A DNA stretch of 64,000 nucleotides from CF-118 sp035689345 (GTDB taxonomy: Bacteria > Chloroflexota > Dormibacteria > Dormibacterales > Dormibacteraceae), in the NCBI GenBank assembly GCA_035689345.1, contig DASSLR010000052.1:14340-78339 (forward strand). Direction: 5' to 3'. The position numbers were made by a program, and so were the translations under genes. The notes under the pieces were generated by a model. That model saw only the letters and a list, made by a program, of their open reading frames with translations, made no database searches and was not told the DNA's origin. Below, in pieces: positions 23,961-33,440 of the stretch (the stretch's first letter is position 1; each line of letters begins with the position of its first letter).

Positions 23961-26068
23961 GCGGAGTCCGAGACTCGTAGGTCGGTCCAGGTTTCCGGCA
24001 CCCCGGGCATCTCGGGCGGGTACGGGTCCGCCGCCGTTGGTTTGCGCAGGCCGACTGAGTCGAGCAGACCCGCGATCTCATCGCCCATCAGCTCCTGCTG
24101 GGCGATCAGCGCTTCAGCGGCCTGGTCGATCGCTTCCTTGTTCACGTTCATGAGGCGCCAGTCGTCGATGTAGGCCGACCCGAGTATCTGGGCGACGATG
24201 CGCCGGCTGTGCCGGTTGCGCAGAACCGCCCCTGGCCACGTGCCTTCCTGCATACCGGACGGGATGTCGACGATCGAGATCAGCTGTTCACCGATGCTGG
24301 CCGCTCGCTTGGACATTTCAGGGTCGAGGTTCTCCGCGCCCATGCCGATGGTGCCGACCATGCGGCAGGCCGTGTACGTCGCGCTGCGTAGATCCGCGAA
24401 GACCCCGGTCGTGCCCTCGCCATAGAAGACGTGCTCGCATGCAAGGGATCCAAGTGCCGCGCGGACGTCGGCAGCGAGCTGCGATCGAAACTGGACGAAC
24501 TGCTCTTCGGTGGGAATCGAGAGGTGGTGTCCACCGATCTCACCGCGAGCCGTGGCACGGCGACGGATCGAAAGCCGGATGTGGGCGTTGTCCGGCTCGA
24601 AGAAATGCGACGCGATTGCGTGGCCGAGCTCGTGGCGAGCGACGGCGATCCTGTCGCGCTCGGTGTACTCGACGGGTATCGCAAGTCCCACCGCCACGTT
24701 GGCCATGGCCTCGCGGATGTCGCGCCACTCGAGCCCAGGCCGCCCTTCGTTGAACGCGTACAGCAGCGCGAGCGACAGCACCTGCTCGATGTCTGCCGGT
24801 GAATAGCCTTCGGTGATCCTCGCAAACTCGTCGCGCCGTTCCGGTGTGTCGAGCGCGGGGTCGTGCTTGTGCTTGTCGAAATAAAGCGCTGCGATGTCCT
24901 TGCGGTCTTCGCGCGTGGGCAACCGGAACTGGATCTGCCGGCCGAACCGGCCGGGCCGAAGCAGGGCCTCGTCGATCACCGTCGGCCGGTTGGTCGCTCC
25001 GATGAAAAGGATGTTGTAGGCGGGCGCCTTGAGCGCCGGAATGCGCAGCGTGACCGACGTGCCGTTTGCGCCGACCTTGCGCGGGATGAACAGGCCGTCC
25101 AGCGTGAGGTTCACGAGACCACGCAGCTGGCGGACGATCATGCCCGGGTTGTCGATGCCGTCCATGAGGACCAGCAGCATATTCAGGCCGAGCTGGCCGC
25201 CACCGAACATGCCGCCCATGCCGCCCATCATTCCGCCGCCCATGCCCGATCGCCGCTGGCCGAGGGCATCGATCTCGTCGATGAAGACCACACAACCTCC
25301 CCACGTCTTGGCGCGCTTGCGCGCGGCACGGACCATGAGGAAAACGCTCAGCGCGTCCATGCCCAGGAACATGCCGGCGAACGAACCGCCGTTGGCGATG
25401 TAGATCGGCACGTTGAGAGACGAGGCGATGCCTTTCGCGAGCATCGTCTTGCCGGTTCCCGGAGGCCCGACCATCAGCACGCCGCGCTCTCGCTTGCCGC
25501 CGGCCTTGACGTACTGGCGGCCGTGCTCGATGAGCTCCAGGATGCGACGCATCTCGGTGACCGCGGACTTCTGGCCGCGAACGTCGTCGATGCTGACGCC
25601 GAACCTCGCGTCGTCCGGGTTGAGAATCGTCTTGCCGATGCGCGTGTAGATGTAGAACGGGCCGAAGAACAGCATGAAGTTGGCGGCGAGCAGGAAGAGC
25701 AGGTAGATGAGCTGCGTGAACAGCGCCGCAATCAGCTGAGGCAGCACCGCAATGGCGTCCTCAGGCGTCAGGCTGAAGATGAAGTACATCGCGGTGAAAT
25801 AGAGGGCGGGAACCGCGAGCACGTACAGTGCGCGACGCCAGAAGATCGCTCGGTTGACCTCGACCGTGCGCTTCAGCACGTCGGTCTCGGGCGTGATCCG
25901 CTCGCGCAGGATCAGCCACCGTCGAACGATGCTGAGGACGCCGCGCGCGAACAGCATCGCGACGATCGAGTACACGATCGACCAGCCGAAGCCGAGCTGC
26001 ATGTAGATGAGCGCGAAACTGAAGGCCGAAGCGCCGACGAAGAGCGTGAAGATCCAGAAGATGATCAC
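23957..26068 (-). CDS. FtsH-like membrane AAA+ metalloprotease with two unusual insertions
   Basis: Membrane-bound ATP-dependent protease. Several hydrophobic segments occupy residues 1-140. The AAA module has Walker A GPPGTGKT (201-208), Walker B VVFIDEIDALG, sensor region ILFIGATNRPTVIDEALLRPGRFGRQ. The M41 zinc site is HELGH (479-483) with third ligand Asp559 in TTGVFADLRSAT, so it looks active. Two departures from ordinary FtsH: a Gly/Met-rich loop at 275-291, and about 45 residues (308-352) between LMDGIDN and ILFIGATNRP where FtsH has only a few. 703 residues, start ATG 26068, 6 bp after the DUF5317-like gene. Confidence 0.9.
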   Translation of the reverse strand: MIIFWIFTLFVGASAFSFALIYMQLGFGWSIVYSIVAMLFARGVLSIVRRWLILRERITPETDVLKRTVEVNRAIFWRRALYVLAVPALYFTAMYFIFSLTPEDAIAVLPQLIAALFTQLIYLLFLLAANFMLFFGPFYIYTRIGKTILNPDDARFGVSIDDVRGQKSAVTEMRRILELIEHGRQYVKAGGKRERGVLMVGPPGTGKTMLAKGIASSLNVPIYIANGGSFAGMFLGMDALSVFLMVRAARKRAKTWGGCVVFIDEIDALGQRRSGMGGGMMGGMGGMFGGGQLGLNMLLVLMDGIDNPGMIVRQLRGLVNLTLDGLFIPRKVGANGTSVTLRIPALKAPAYNILFIGATNRPTVIDEALLRPGRFGRQIQFRLPTREDRKDIAALYFDKHKHDPALDTPERRDEFARITEGYSPADIEQVLSLALLYAFNEGRPGLEWRDIREAMANVAVGLAIPVEYTERDRIAVARHELGHAIASHFFEPDNAHIRLSIRRRATARGEIGGHHLSIPTEEQFVQFRSQLAADVRAALGSLACEHVFYGEGTTGVFADLRSATYTACRMVGTIGMGAENLDPEMSKRAASIGEQLISIVDIPSGMQEGTWPGAVLRNRHSRRIVAQILGSAYIDDWRLMNVNKEAIDQAAEALIAQQELMGDEIAGLLDSVGLRKPTAADPYPPEMPGVPETWTDLRVSDSA

Positions 26069-26074
26069 GGCGGG

Positions 26075-26629
26075 CTATCTCCTACTCGTGTTTGAAATTT
26101 GATCCAGCTTAGATGGTGAAGCTGGGAAACGCGTGCCGGCAAATGCCACGATCCCCAGCCCCAGTCCGATGACCGCGTCGCCCGGGCTGAACACGCCGCC
26201 GAGCCACCCCGGCACGACGACCCAGTCGGCCAGCCAGGGGAGCCGCGTGCTCGCGTCCATCACGACGTACTGGCCGTGGTGGCCCACCTCGACGAGCCGG
26301 CCGGCGGCCGCGGCCGCGACCGGCATGCGGAAGTCGTTGGCGACGATCACGACCAGGTTGATGGTCGAGCCGATGCTGACCAGCCAGATGCCGGCAAGGC
26401 GGTCGACGTTCCACAGCGTCCAGGCGATGAGCACGACCAGCGAGGCGACGTACACGTAGCGCAGCCAGTCGATGAATCCAAGAGGCGTGCCGGCGACGGC
26501 GACGCGGACGAGCATCGCCAGGACCACGACCCACGGCCAGCGCAAACGGATCGCCGACCAGTTCGCCAGCTTGCCGCCGAAGGCGAGGCCTGCGACGCAA
26601 CCCAGGAGCAGCGGACCGAGGATGACCAA
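26075..26629 (-). CDS. DUF5317-like membrane protein
   Basis: A 184-residue protein with about five hydrophobic helices. The pattern LAFGGKLANWSAIRLRWPW, VANDFRMPVAAAAA, STRLPWLADWVVVPGW and FSPGDAVIGLGLGIVAF matches DUF5317 as I remember it, a family of unknown function found in Chloroflexota and relatives. It sits 12 bp after the M20 gene and 6 bp before the FtsH-like gene, so it is cotranscribed with both. Confidence 0.72.
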   Translation of the reverse strand: MVILGPLLLGCVAGLAFGGKLANWSAIRLRWPWVVVLAMLVRVAVAGTPLGFIDWLRYVYVASLVVLIAWTLWNVDRLAGIWLVSIGSTINLVVIVANDFRMPVAAAAAGRLVEVGHHGQYVVMDASTRLPWLADWVVVPGWLGGVFSPGDAVIGLGLGIVAFAGTRFPASPSKLDQISNTSRR

Positions 26630-26641
26630 GCGAGCGGGCGA

Positions 26642-27823
26642 TCAGCTCGCGGCGATACGCGCCGCGGAGCCGGCGAGCACGCGCACGCCGAGCGGGAACG
26701 CCGACTCGTCGATCTTGAACTCGGGCGAGTGATGCGCCGGCGGCTTGTCGCCCTCGGGTCGCGCTCCCAGCATGAAATAGCACCCCGGGATGTGGGTGAG
26801 GAACTCGGCGAAGTCGTCGCTCAAGGTGAGCGGTTTGCCCAGCAGGCTCGACTTTTCGCCGACGATCGATTCCGCCACCTCCATCACCGTGCGCGTCACG
26901 TTGGGCTCGTTCAGGATCGGCACGGTGCCGTGCACCAGCTGCAGCTCGGAGGACACCTCGAACTCCGTGTCCGTCTCCTTGAGCAGGTCGCTCAGGCGCC
27001 CGAGCGCTTCGTCGCGCAGCGGCGCCGTGAACGTGCGCACGCTGCCCTTGATGCGCACGCCTCGCGGCACGATGTTCCACGCTCCGTCGCTGATGACGTT
27101 GCCGACCGTCGTGTGGCATCCGGCCCCTTCGTACTCGAGCCCGTCGACCACCGTGTGCAGACGCTCGATGAGGAACGCCTGCGCGGCCAGCACGTTGCCG
27201 GCGCGACCCATCATGCCGCCGTGGCCGCCGGGTCCTTTGATCCCGATCTCGAAGGCGTCGGAGCCAGCCCACAGGAGGCCTGGCTTGGTGACGATCGTTC
27301 CCGACTCGATGAAGCTCGCGATGTGAAGTCCGATGACCGCGTCGGGGTGATGCGACTCGAGCAGCCCGCCCGCGATCATCGCCTTGGCCCCGCTCACGAT
27401 CTCCTCCGCCGGTTGGAAAACGAAGAGGAACTTTCCGTTCAGGTCCCAGATGCGATCGACGAGCGTGCGCGCGGTGCCGAGCATCATCGCGATGTGCGTG
27501 TCATGACCGCACGCGTGCATGTGGCCCTCGGACTCGGACATGAATTCGACACCCGACTCCTCGAGGATCGGCAGCGCGTCGATGTCGGCGCGAAGCATCA
27601 CGGTCTTGCCCGGCTTGCCCGTGTCGAGCACGGCCACAGCGCCGGTGTCCGTCGGACAGTCCTGCACCTCGAGCCCGAGCTCGCGCAGGCGCTCGGTGAT
27701 CTTCACGCTCGTCTCGTTCTCGCTGAAGCTGACTTCCGGGTGGCGGTGGAAGTGGCGCCGCAGCTCGACCACCTCGTCCATCACCGAGTTGGATGGAGCC
27801 GGCAGCTCTTTCTGTTCAGCCAT
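26642..27823 (-). CDS. M20-family amidohydrolase (HipO/IAA-amino acid hydrolase type)
   Basis: Zinc or manganese-dependent hydrolase of N-acyl amino acids or related amides. Metal-binding motifs: LRADIDALPI, HMHACGHDTHIAMMLG, FQPAEEIVSGAKAMI, VIGLHIASF and the C-terminal HHSPEFKIDE. The dimerisation domain is present (residues about 190-300). 393 residues, full length. Its ATG overlaps the response-regulator stop by one base (TGATG). A role in recycling acylated peptides or cell-wall fragments would fit the operon but is inference. Confidence 0.92.
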   Translation of the reverse strand: MAEQKELPAPSNSVMDEVVELRRHFHRHPEVSFSENETSVKITERLRELGLEVQDCPTDTGAVAVLDTGKPGKTVMLRADIDALPILEESGVEFMSESEGHMHACGHDTHIAMMLGTARTLVDRIWDLNGKFLFVFQPAEEIVSGAKAMIAGGLLESHHPDAVIGLHIASFIESGTIVTKPGLLWAGSDAFEIGIKGPGGHGGMMGRAGNVLAAQAFLIERLHTVVDGLEYEGAGCHTTVGNVISDGAWNIVPRGVRIKGSVRTFTAPLRDEALGRLSDLLKETDTEFEVSSELQLVHGTVPILNEPNVTRTVMEVAESIVGEKSSLLGKPLTLSDDFAEFLTHIPGCYFMLGARPEGDKPPAHHSPEFKIDESAFPLGVRVLAGSAARIAAS

Positions 27824-28611
27824 CAGACCCGAACCAGGCTATAGCCCCGCGCGGACGCCTGCAGCAGCGAGGTGCCCAGCCCCGGCTCGAGCTCGTCGAG
27901 CCGGCGGCGGAGCGTGAGCATCGCCGAGTGCACGGTGGAATGCGCCGCGTCGGTGCGGAACAGCCCCGCCTCGATGAGGTCACGCGCGGTCGCGGGCTTG
28001 GAGCCCTGCGCCAGGTGCAGGAGGAGCGCCGTCTGCTGCGGCGTGAGGCGCACCTCACCGCTTTCGGTCTTCACGGTGCGCCGCGTCGGATCGAACTCGA
28101 CGCGGCCGAAGTTGTATGTGCCCGGCCTGCCTGTCCCGCGTTCGATGAGTCGGGCGGCGAGGTCGGAGTAGATGTGCGCCATGGGTACGTTGCCCTTGAC
28201 GAAATACGAGCTGGCGCCAAGCTCGTAGGCCTTGCGGATGGCGGCGGAGTTCACCTGCGCCGCGCTCAGGACGATGACCGGAAGGCCGGGATGGCGGCGG
28301 CGGATCCAGGTCAGGAGGTCGAAGCCGGAGTCCTCGCCCTCGTCGAGGACCAGGTCGAGCAGGATGCCCGCGACGCGCTCCTGCTCGAGCAGCGCCATCG
28401 CGTCGGGCGCGGACGAGGAGGTGAGGGCCCGGTAGCCCAGATCCTGCAGGTCGATGCGCAGCTGCTGCTGCATGGCCGACTCGTCCTCGACCACCAGCAC
28501 GGCCGAGCCGAGGACCTCAGGCGGGCGGTAGACCTCGAGCCCCGGCGGCAGCGGCGGAAGTCTCGCCTCTCGAGTTCCTCGTGGTGACCCTCTGGGTCTG
28601 CGTTTTTCCAA
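27823..28611 (-). CDS. Response regulator with winged-helix output domain
   Basis: Receiver domain from about residue 37: acidic VVEDES, phospho-acceptor Asp in GILLDLVLDEG, Ser/Thr in IVLSAAQ, Lys in SYFVKGN. The C-terminal OmpR-type winged helix (YNFGRVEFDPTRRTVKTESGEVRLTPQQTALL...STVHSAMLTLRRRLDEL) should bind DNA. The TTG at 28611 gives 262 residues; the real start may be up to 30 residues later. It heads a five-gene operon. The kinase on the plus strand 0.8 kb away is a likely partner. Confidence 0.88.
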   Translation of the reverse strand: MEKRRPRGSPRGTREARLPPLPPGLEVYRPPEVLGSAVLVVEDESAMQQQLRIDLQDLGYRALTSSSAPDAMALLEQERVAGILLDLVLDEGEDSGFDLLTWIRRRHPGLPVIVLSAAQVNSAAIRKAYELGASSYFVKGNVPMAHIYSDLAARLIERGTGRPGTYNFGRVEFDPTRRTVKTESGEVRLTPQQTALLLHLAQGSKPATARDLIEAGLFRTDAAHSTVHSAMLTLRRRLDELEPGLGTSLLQASARGYSLVRV

Positions 28612-28731
28612 GCCTCACCCTAAACGACTCTTTACGAATATTCACGCGGCACGAACACTTAAATTCGACTGGCTCGGAGCATACTCACTTCCGGGCCTGG
28701 TTAATTAGGGATTTTCCAAGGGGTGAATTCG
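28612..28731. promoter_or_regulatory. AT-richer divergent promoter region
   Basis: This 120-bp gap is clearly less GC-rich than its surroundings. It contains the palindrome GAATATTC and the AT-rich stretches CACTTAAATTC and GGTTAATTAGGGATTTTCC, and separates the response-regulator operon from the micropeptide gene. It should hold promoters for both; I cannot assign exact hexamers. Confidence 0.45.
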
Positions 28732-28845
28732 ATGACGTGGCAAGTCAAGGTGGTCCGGGGTGCCTTGGCGCTGGGGGTTGTCGCGACGCTTGCTGTCGCG
28801 GCCGGCGCCGGCTGGTTCGAGATCTGGTTGGGCTGGTTCTGGTAA
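28732..28845 (+). CDS. Single-span membrane micropeptide (37 aa)
   Basis: A 37-residue product, MTWQVKVVRGALALGVVATL followed by AVAAGAGWFEIWLGWFW. It has one hydrophobic helix with a basic N-terminal side and a Trp-rich C-terminal end, the layout of small membrane-inserted regulators. CCAAGGGG stands about 10 nt before the ATG as a fair ribosome-binding site, and an AT-rich promoter region lies upstream. It ends 4 bp from the convergent receiver gene. Coding status is inferred from these signals; no family is recognised. Confidence 0.6.
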   Translation: MTWQVKVVRGALALGVVATLAVAAGAGWFEIWLGWFW

Positions 28846-28849
28846 CCAG

Positions 28850-29287
28850 CTAGGGCGTTCCGTTCGACCGGCGCTCGCGTGAGCGCCGGATGGCTGCGGG
28901 GAGCAACGCGTAGAGGTCGGCTCGATCCACGGCCTTGCTCATGTAACCCACCACATCTGGATCGTCCGTGCCCGACGGGAAGACCGGGTACGCCGTGTAG
29001 AAGATGACCGGCAGCTTCTGACCGCGCGTGCGCAGCGCGTTCAGCAGTCCCCAGCCGTCCATGGGCTCGGGCAGCATGAGGTCGATGATCGCCACCTCCG
29101 GGTTCTCGGCGCCCGCGCGCTCGAGCGCCTGGTCGGCGTCCTCGGCCATGCTGACCTTGTAGCCGATCATGCGCAGGTCGGTCTCGAGGATCACGCGCCA
29201 TGATCGCTCGTCGTCGACGACCAGCACCTTCGCCCCCCGCAGGTCGTCCGGCGCCGGCGAGATGGGCTTGGGGGCGGTGAAAGGCAT
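28850..29287 (-). CDS. Stand-alone response regulator receiver protein
   Basis: Single receiver domain: VLVVDDERSW, phospho-acceptor Asp in VAIIDLMLPEPMDGWGLL, Thr in VIFYTAYP and Lys in GYMSKAVD, all in place. No output domain, so it likely passes phosphate or acts by protein contact (CheY/Spo0F type). 145 residues. Divergent from the multi-GAF kinase, which is the obvious phosphodonor candidate. TAAGGC lies 6 nt upstream of the ATG. Confidence 0.9.
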   Translation of the reverse strand: MPFTAPKPISPAPDDLRGAKVLVVDDERSWRVILETDLRMIGYKVSMAEDADQALERAGAENPEVAIIDLMLPEPMDGWGLLNALRTRGQKLPVIFYTAYPVFPSGTDDPDVVGYMSKAVDRADLYALLPAAIRRSRERRSNGTP

Positions 29288-29374
29288 CCCTCTGCCTTAG
29301 AACCTCTGCGGAGGTCGGCGGCCGCCGTGGCCGCGAAGATGCAAGGAACTTCGGGGGCGGGCCACTAGGCGCAG

Positions 29375-29380
29375 TATATC
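29375..29380 (+). promoter_or_regulatory. Leaderless-type -10 element of the GAF kinase
   Basis: TATATC ends 7 nt before the ATG at 29388; no convincing Shine-Dalgarno is present. Confidence 0.4.
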
Positions 29381-29387
29381 TGTGCCC

Positions 29388-32300
29388 ATGGCGACTCCAG
29401 CACGGCGCGCGCACGCTTCTGCTCGCCTCTCGACCAAGAAACAAAGGCCGGCCGAGCTGCCTCGGATCAAGGCGCGCTCGAACGGCTCCGGCGTCAACGG
29501 TGCCAGGGCCAAGAACGTCCAGCCGCGGGCCACTCCGGCTGCTCTCATCCACCAGCTGAGCACCTGCGCGACCGAAGCCGACATCTCCCAGGTGCTCTAC
29601 CACGGCCTGCAGCCGATCTTCGGCTACGACGTGGTCCTGCTCCAGGTGCTGGAGCGCGAGGGTTGGTATCACTCGGTGCCCGTCGACTCCGGCGTGCTGC
29701 AGGAGATGCGCCGGCGGCCGCTGCGCGACTCGGTTTTCGCTGCGAACTACGCCGCCCAGCGGTCGGCCGTCGTCTCCCAGATCAACCCGAGCCTCGCGCT
29801 GCAGGGCACCGGCCCCGGCGCCGGGCGGATCGCGAAGTTCGCCATCTTCGTCCCGATCCAGCACCAGGGCCGGCTGATCGGCGCGGTGATCTACCAGTCC
29901 TATCGCAACCGCCGGGTGCCTCCGACCGAGATCTCGTTCCTCGACAGCATCCACCGTCGCCTCGGCGTGGTGCTGGCCAACGCATCGCTGAACGAGCTGA
30001 CGCGCAACCAGGCCCGTCGCCTCGAGGCCCTGAACGCCATCGGCCGCGCCATCGCCGCCAGCCTCGACGAGGCGAGCATCCTGGCCGCCCTGCGGGCAAC
30101 GCTCAGCGAGCTGCTACCCGTCGACGACCTGAAGATGGTGGCGCTGCTGCCCGAGCGCACGGATCGCGCGCGCCTCATCCACGTGCAATCGGACGCGGTG
30201 CCGACCTCGCGTCTCATCGCCATGCGCGCCGCGCAGCTAGCTCCGGCGCGGCAGGTGATCGGCACTCCCGAATCGCTGATCTATCACGAGCCCGAGTCGC
30301 AGCTGTGGGTACCCATGAAGGAGGGCGGGTCGGTGCGCGGCGTGCTCGGCATCACGAGCAAGCAGACCTACGCCTACGAGGAGTCGACGGCCGCTTTCCT
30401 GGAGCTCGTCGCCGACGAGGTGACCCTCGCCCTCGGCAACGCGCGCAGCTACGAAGCCATCCAGGAGCAGCGGCGACGTCTCGAGCTCGTCAACTCGATC
30501 GGCCGCCGTCTCGCCTCGAGCCTCGACCGCTGGTCGATCATGCGCACGCTGCGCGAGGAGCTCGCGGCCTTCCTCGATTTCGACGGCTTCATCCTGGCCA
30601 GCATCACCGAGTCGCCCGACGGCCCCGTCGCCGAGGGCTACCAGTACGTCGCCGGTGTCGAGGAGATCGTGCCGCCGGTCGCGCTGGCGGTCACCGGCCC
30701 TTCGCGCGAGGCCTACGAGACCGGGCGTCCGGTGCTGGTGCGCAACTCGCCGTGGGCGAGCTCGTTCGAGCGCAGCGGGCTCGAGCGCGAGCGGTGGACC
30801 GTCGGTCATGGCGCCGCCGTCTTCGTGTCCGGCCCGCCCGAGGAGCAGCCGCACGTCTCGCGCTCGTTCGTGTGGGTGCCCGTGGTCAGCGGTCAGCGCA
30901 TCACCGCGATGCTCTCGCTGCAGTCCTATCACGAGGAGGCGTTCAGCGACTGGCACGTCCAGCTGCTGCAGGACCTCGCGCCGCACGTGACCCTCGCCCT
31001 CGCCAACGCGGAGCACTTCGCGCAGGCCCAGACCGAGCGCGCCCGTCTCGAGCGGCTGCACGTGCTCGAGCTCGGGGTCGCGCGCGCGTCCGACGAACGC
31101 CAGCTGGCCGACGCGATCTTCGACGCCGTCGGCCGCTACATCGAGGCCTCGCACATGCTCATGGGGTACATCGACGTCGCGGGTAGCGTCGTCGGCTTCA
31201 CCGGCGAGCGCGACGGCCCGACCGGCTACCTCGGCCCCGCGGCGCTCGCTGACTGCCCCTTCTTCCGGCGCATGGTGGAGAAGGGCGGCACCGACGCCGA
31301 CGCGAAGCTAGAAAGTGACGACGAGATGAACGGTCCCATCGGGCAGTTCATCTACTCGCGCTCGCCGAGCCACGTCGTGTGGGTTCCTATCGTGCAGGAC
31401 GAGCGCGTGGTCGGCGGCATCGCCGCGCTGCGCGTCGACGGCGGTCGATTCCTCATCGACCACCTCAAGCTCCTCGAAGCGAGCGCGACCGTGGTCGGCA
31501 TCGCCCTTCGCACCATGCGGCTCCACCACGCGAACGAGCTGGCCCTCGCGCAGTCGGTCCGCATCCAGGAGCTCGCGGCGCTCGCCGGTCACGAGCTGAT
31601 GAGCGTGGTCGCCAACATCGCCGACCAGGCGCGAACGATGCTCGAGAGCGCCGGCGTCGTTTGCTGGGCGTTCGACACCGAAGGCCGCATCAGCGCCACG
31701 CGCGGCAGTGGCGATCCGGCGGCGGAGAGCGTGCTCGCGTGGGCCGGCCTCAACTCCGAGGAGACGTGGCGCGACGCGCCCAGCGGAGTGCTCACCGGCA
31801 CGACAGGCGACCAGGGGTGGAGCCTCATCCCGCTCTGGTACGGCGACCGCCTCGTCGGCGCCATTGGCGCGGTGCACGCCTCGACGCTGGTCGCCGAGCC
31901 GACGACCGCGGCCCTGGACTTCGCCCGCCACGCGGCCGTCGCCATCGAGAACTCGCGCCTCGTCGCCGAGACCCGCGGCCGCATCCGCACGCTCGAGGCG
32001 GTGGCCGCCTTCACCGAGCTGGACCCGACCCAGCCGGAGCGGGCACGCGCCGAGATGGGACGCCTGGTGGAGCGCGCGCTCGCCGCGTCGCACGGAGCCC
32101 TGTGGTTGCTCGAAGACGGCCACCTCGTGCGCCGCTCTCCCGAGGACGACGAGCTGCCGACCGTGCCCGTGACCGACAGCAGCGAGCTCCTGCGCCTGCT
32201 CGTCTCGCCGACCGGCAGCCGCCGCATGCGAGCGCTGCTCGACCTGCTCGGTTCCCCGGCCGACGCCTTCGCGATCCCGATCCAGGTCGAGGGCCGGCTC

Positions 32301-33440
32301 GCCGGCCTGCTCGTCGCGCGCATGACCGCGGGCGCGTCCGAAACGCGCAGGCTCGCCGCCGTGCTCGCGGGCCAGGCGGCCGTTCTGGTCGGCCAGCTCG
32401 AGCTCGTCGACCAGCTCGACCGGGAACGCCGGATGATGCAGGCCATCCTCCGCCACTCGCCGGTGGGCGTGATGCTCGAGGACGCCGACGGGCGCATCGT
32501 CTACGCCAACCCCGAGGTCGAGGCGATCTATCGCCTGAAGGCCGCGGACATGCCGGGCCAGACGCTGGCCGAGATCTACGCGTCCGCCGGCGCGGGGCGC
32601 AGCGAGGACGGCGAGGCCGAGGGCACGGTCGAGCTGCGGATGAAGAACCCGAACCGCATCGTGCACGTCCGGCGCGTCGAGATCCCGGGCCTCGAGGGCG
32701 AGCCCGCCGGCATCCTGACGCTGCACGAGGACGTGACGGCGCAGCGCCTCGCCCTCGAGGCGAAGGACCTGATGCTGCGCGCCATCGGCCACGAGGTGCG
32801 AAGCCCCGCCGCGGCCATGAAGACGACGCTCGCCGGCATCATGCAGTGGGACGACACCATCGACACGCAGGGCCGGCGCGAGCTGCTGCAGGAGGCGTAC
32901 GAGTCGTCCGACCGGTTGCTGAGCCTGGTCGAGAGCCAGCTCATCATCGCCAAGCTCGAGACCAAGCATTTCGAGCCGAATCCCGAGCCCATCGAGCTGA
33001 AGCCGGCCATGGACGGCGTGCTGAACCTGCTCGCGCATCGCTACACCGATCGCATCGGCGCCGTCGAGGTGAAGCTGCCCGAGGGTCTGCCGCGCGCCTT
33101 CTGCGAGCCGACGCACCTCCTGCAGGTGCTGACCAACCTGGTCGGCAACGCGCTCGAGTACACGACCGGCCAGGTCAAGGTGAAAGCGCGCGCGATCGAT
33201 TCGGGCTGGCTCGAGATCACTGTGGCCGACAGCGGCCCCGGCCTGCCGCCAGGCAGCCTGCAGGACCTTTTCGAGAAGACAGGGCCCGCCGGAAGGAACC
33301 GTTCGCAAGGTGGGCTGGGTCTGGGGCTTTATCTATGTAGGTTGGTGGTGGAGCGCTCATTCGGAGGCCGGATCTGGGTGGCGTCGAGCAACCGCGAAGG
33401 GACGACTTTCAAGTTCACGGTGCCGGCATTTCGCTCGTGA
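29388..33440 (+). CDS. Large soluble multi-GAF/PAS histidine kinase
   Basis: A 1350-residue sensor kinase with no membrane segment. After a basic, disordered N-terminus come about five GAF-like domains (roughly 50-210, 215-360, 365-545, 560-710, 735-860, then a degenerate sixth to about 1010), a PAS domain near 1015-1120 (RHSPVGVMLEDADGRIVYAN), a dimerisation helix with H-box RAIGHEVRSPAAAMK (His1135), and a full ATPase domain (N box NLVGNALEY, G1 VADSGPGLP, G2 GGLGLGLYLC). The ATG at 29388 is preferred over a GTG at 29382. It overlaps the next gene as GTGA. Confidence 0.92.
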   Translation: MATPARRAHASARLSTKKQRPAELPRIKARSNGSGVNGARAKNVQPRATPAALIHQLSTCATEADISQVLYHGLQPIFGYDVVLLQVLEREGWYHSVPVDSGVLQEMRRRPLRDSVFAANYAAQRSAVVSQINPSLALQGTGPGAGRIAKFAIFVPIQHQGRLIGAVIYQSYRNRRVPPTEISFLDSIHRRLGVVLANASLNELTRNQARRLEALNAIGRAIAASLDEASILAALRATLSELLPVDDLKMVALLPERTDRARLIHVQSDAVPTSRLIAMRAAQLAPARQVIGTPESLIYHEPESQLWVPMKEGGSVRGVLGITSKQTYAYEESTAAFLELVADEVTLALGNARSYEAIQEQRRRLELVNSIGRRLASSLDRWSIMRTLREELAAFLDFDGFILASITESPDGPVAEGYQYVAGVEEIVPPVALAVTGPSREAYETGRPVLVRNSPWASSFERSGLERERWTVGHGAAVFVSGPPEEQPHVSRSFVWVPVVSGQRITAMLSLQSYHEEAFSDWHVQLLQDLAPHVTLALANAEHFAQAQTERARLERLHVLELGVARASDERQLADAIFDAVGRYIEASHMLMGYIDVAGSVVGFTGERDGPTGYLGPAALADCPFFRRMVEKGGTDADAKLESDDEMNGPIGQFIYSRSPSHVVWVPIVQDERVVGGIAALRVDGGRFLIDHLKLLEASATVVGIALRTMRLHHANELALAQSVRIQELAALAGHELMSVVANIADQARTMLESAGVVCWAFDTEGRISATRGSGDPAAESVLAWAGLNSEETWRDAPSGVLTGTTGDQGWSLIPLWYGDRLVGAIGAVHASTLVAEPTTAALDFARHAAVAIENSRLVAETRGRIRTLEAVAAFTELDPTQPERARAEMGRLVERALAASHGALWLLEDGHLVRRSPEDDELPTVPVTDSSELLRLLVSPTGSRRMRALLDLLGSPADAFAIPIQVEGRLAGLLVARMTAGASETRRLAAVLAGQAAVLVGQLELVDQLDRERRMMQAILRHSPVGVMLEDADGRIVYANPEVEAIYRLKAADMPGQTLAEIYASAGAGRSEDGEAEGTVELRMKNPNRIVHVRRVEIPGLEGEPAGILTLHEDVTAQRLALEAKDLMLRAIGHEVRSPAAAMKTTLAGIMQWDDTIDTQGRRELLQEAYESSDRLLSLVESQLIIAKLETKHFEPNPEPIELKPAMDGVLNLLAHRYTDRIGAVEVKLPEGLPRAFCEPTHLLQVLTNLVGNALEYTTGQVKVKARAIDSGWLEITVADSGPGLPPGSLQDLFEKTGPAGRNRSQGGLGLGLYLCRLVVERSFGGRIWVASSNREGTTFKFTVPAFRS

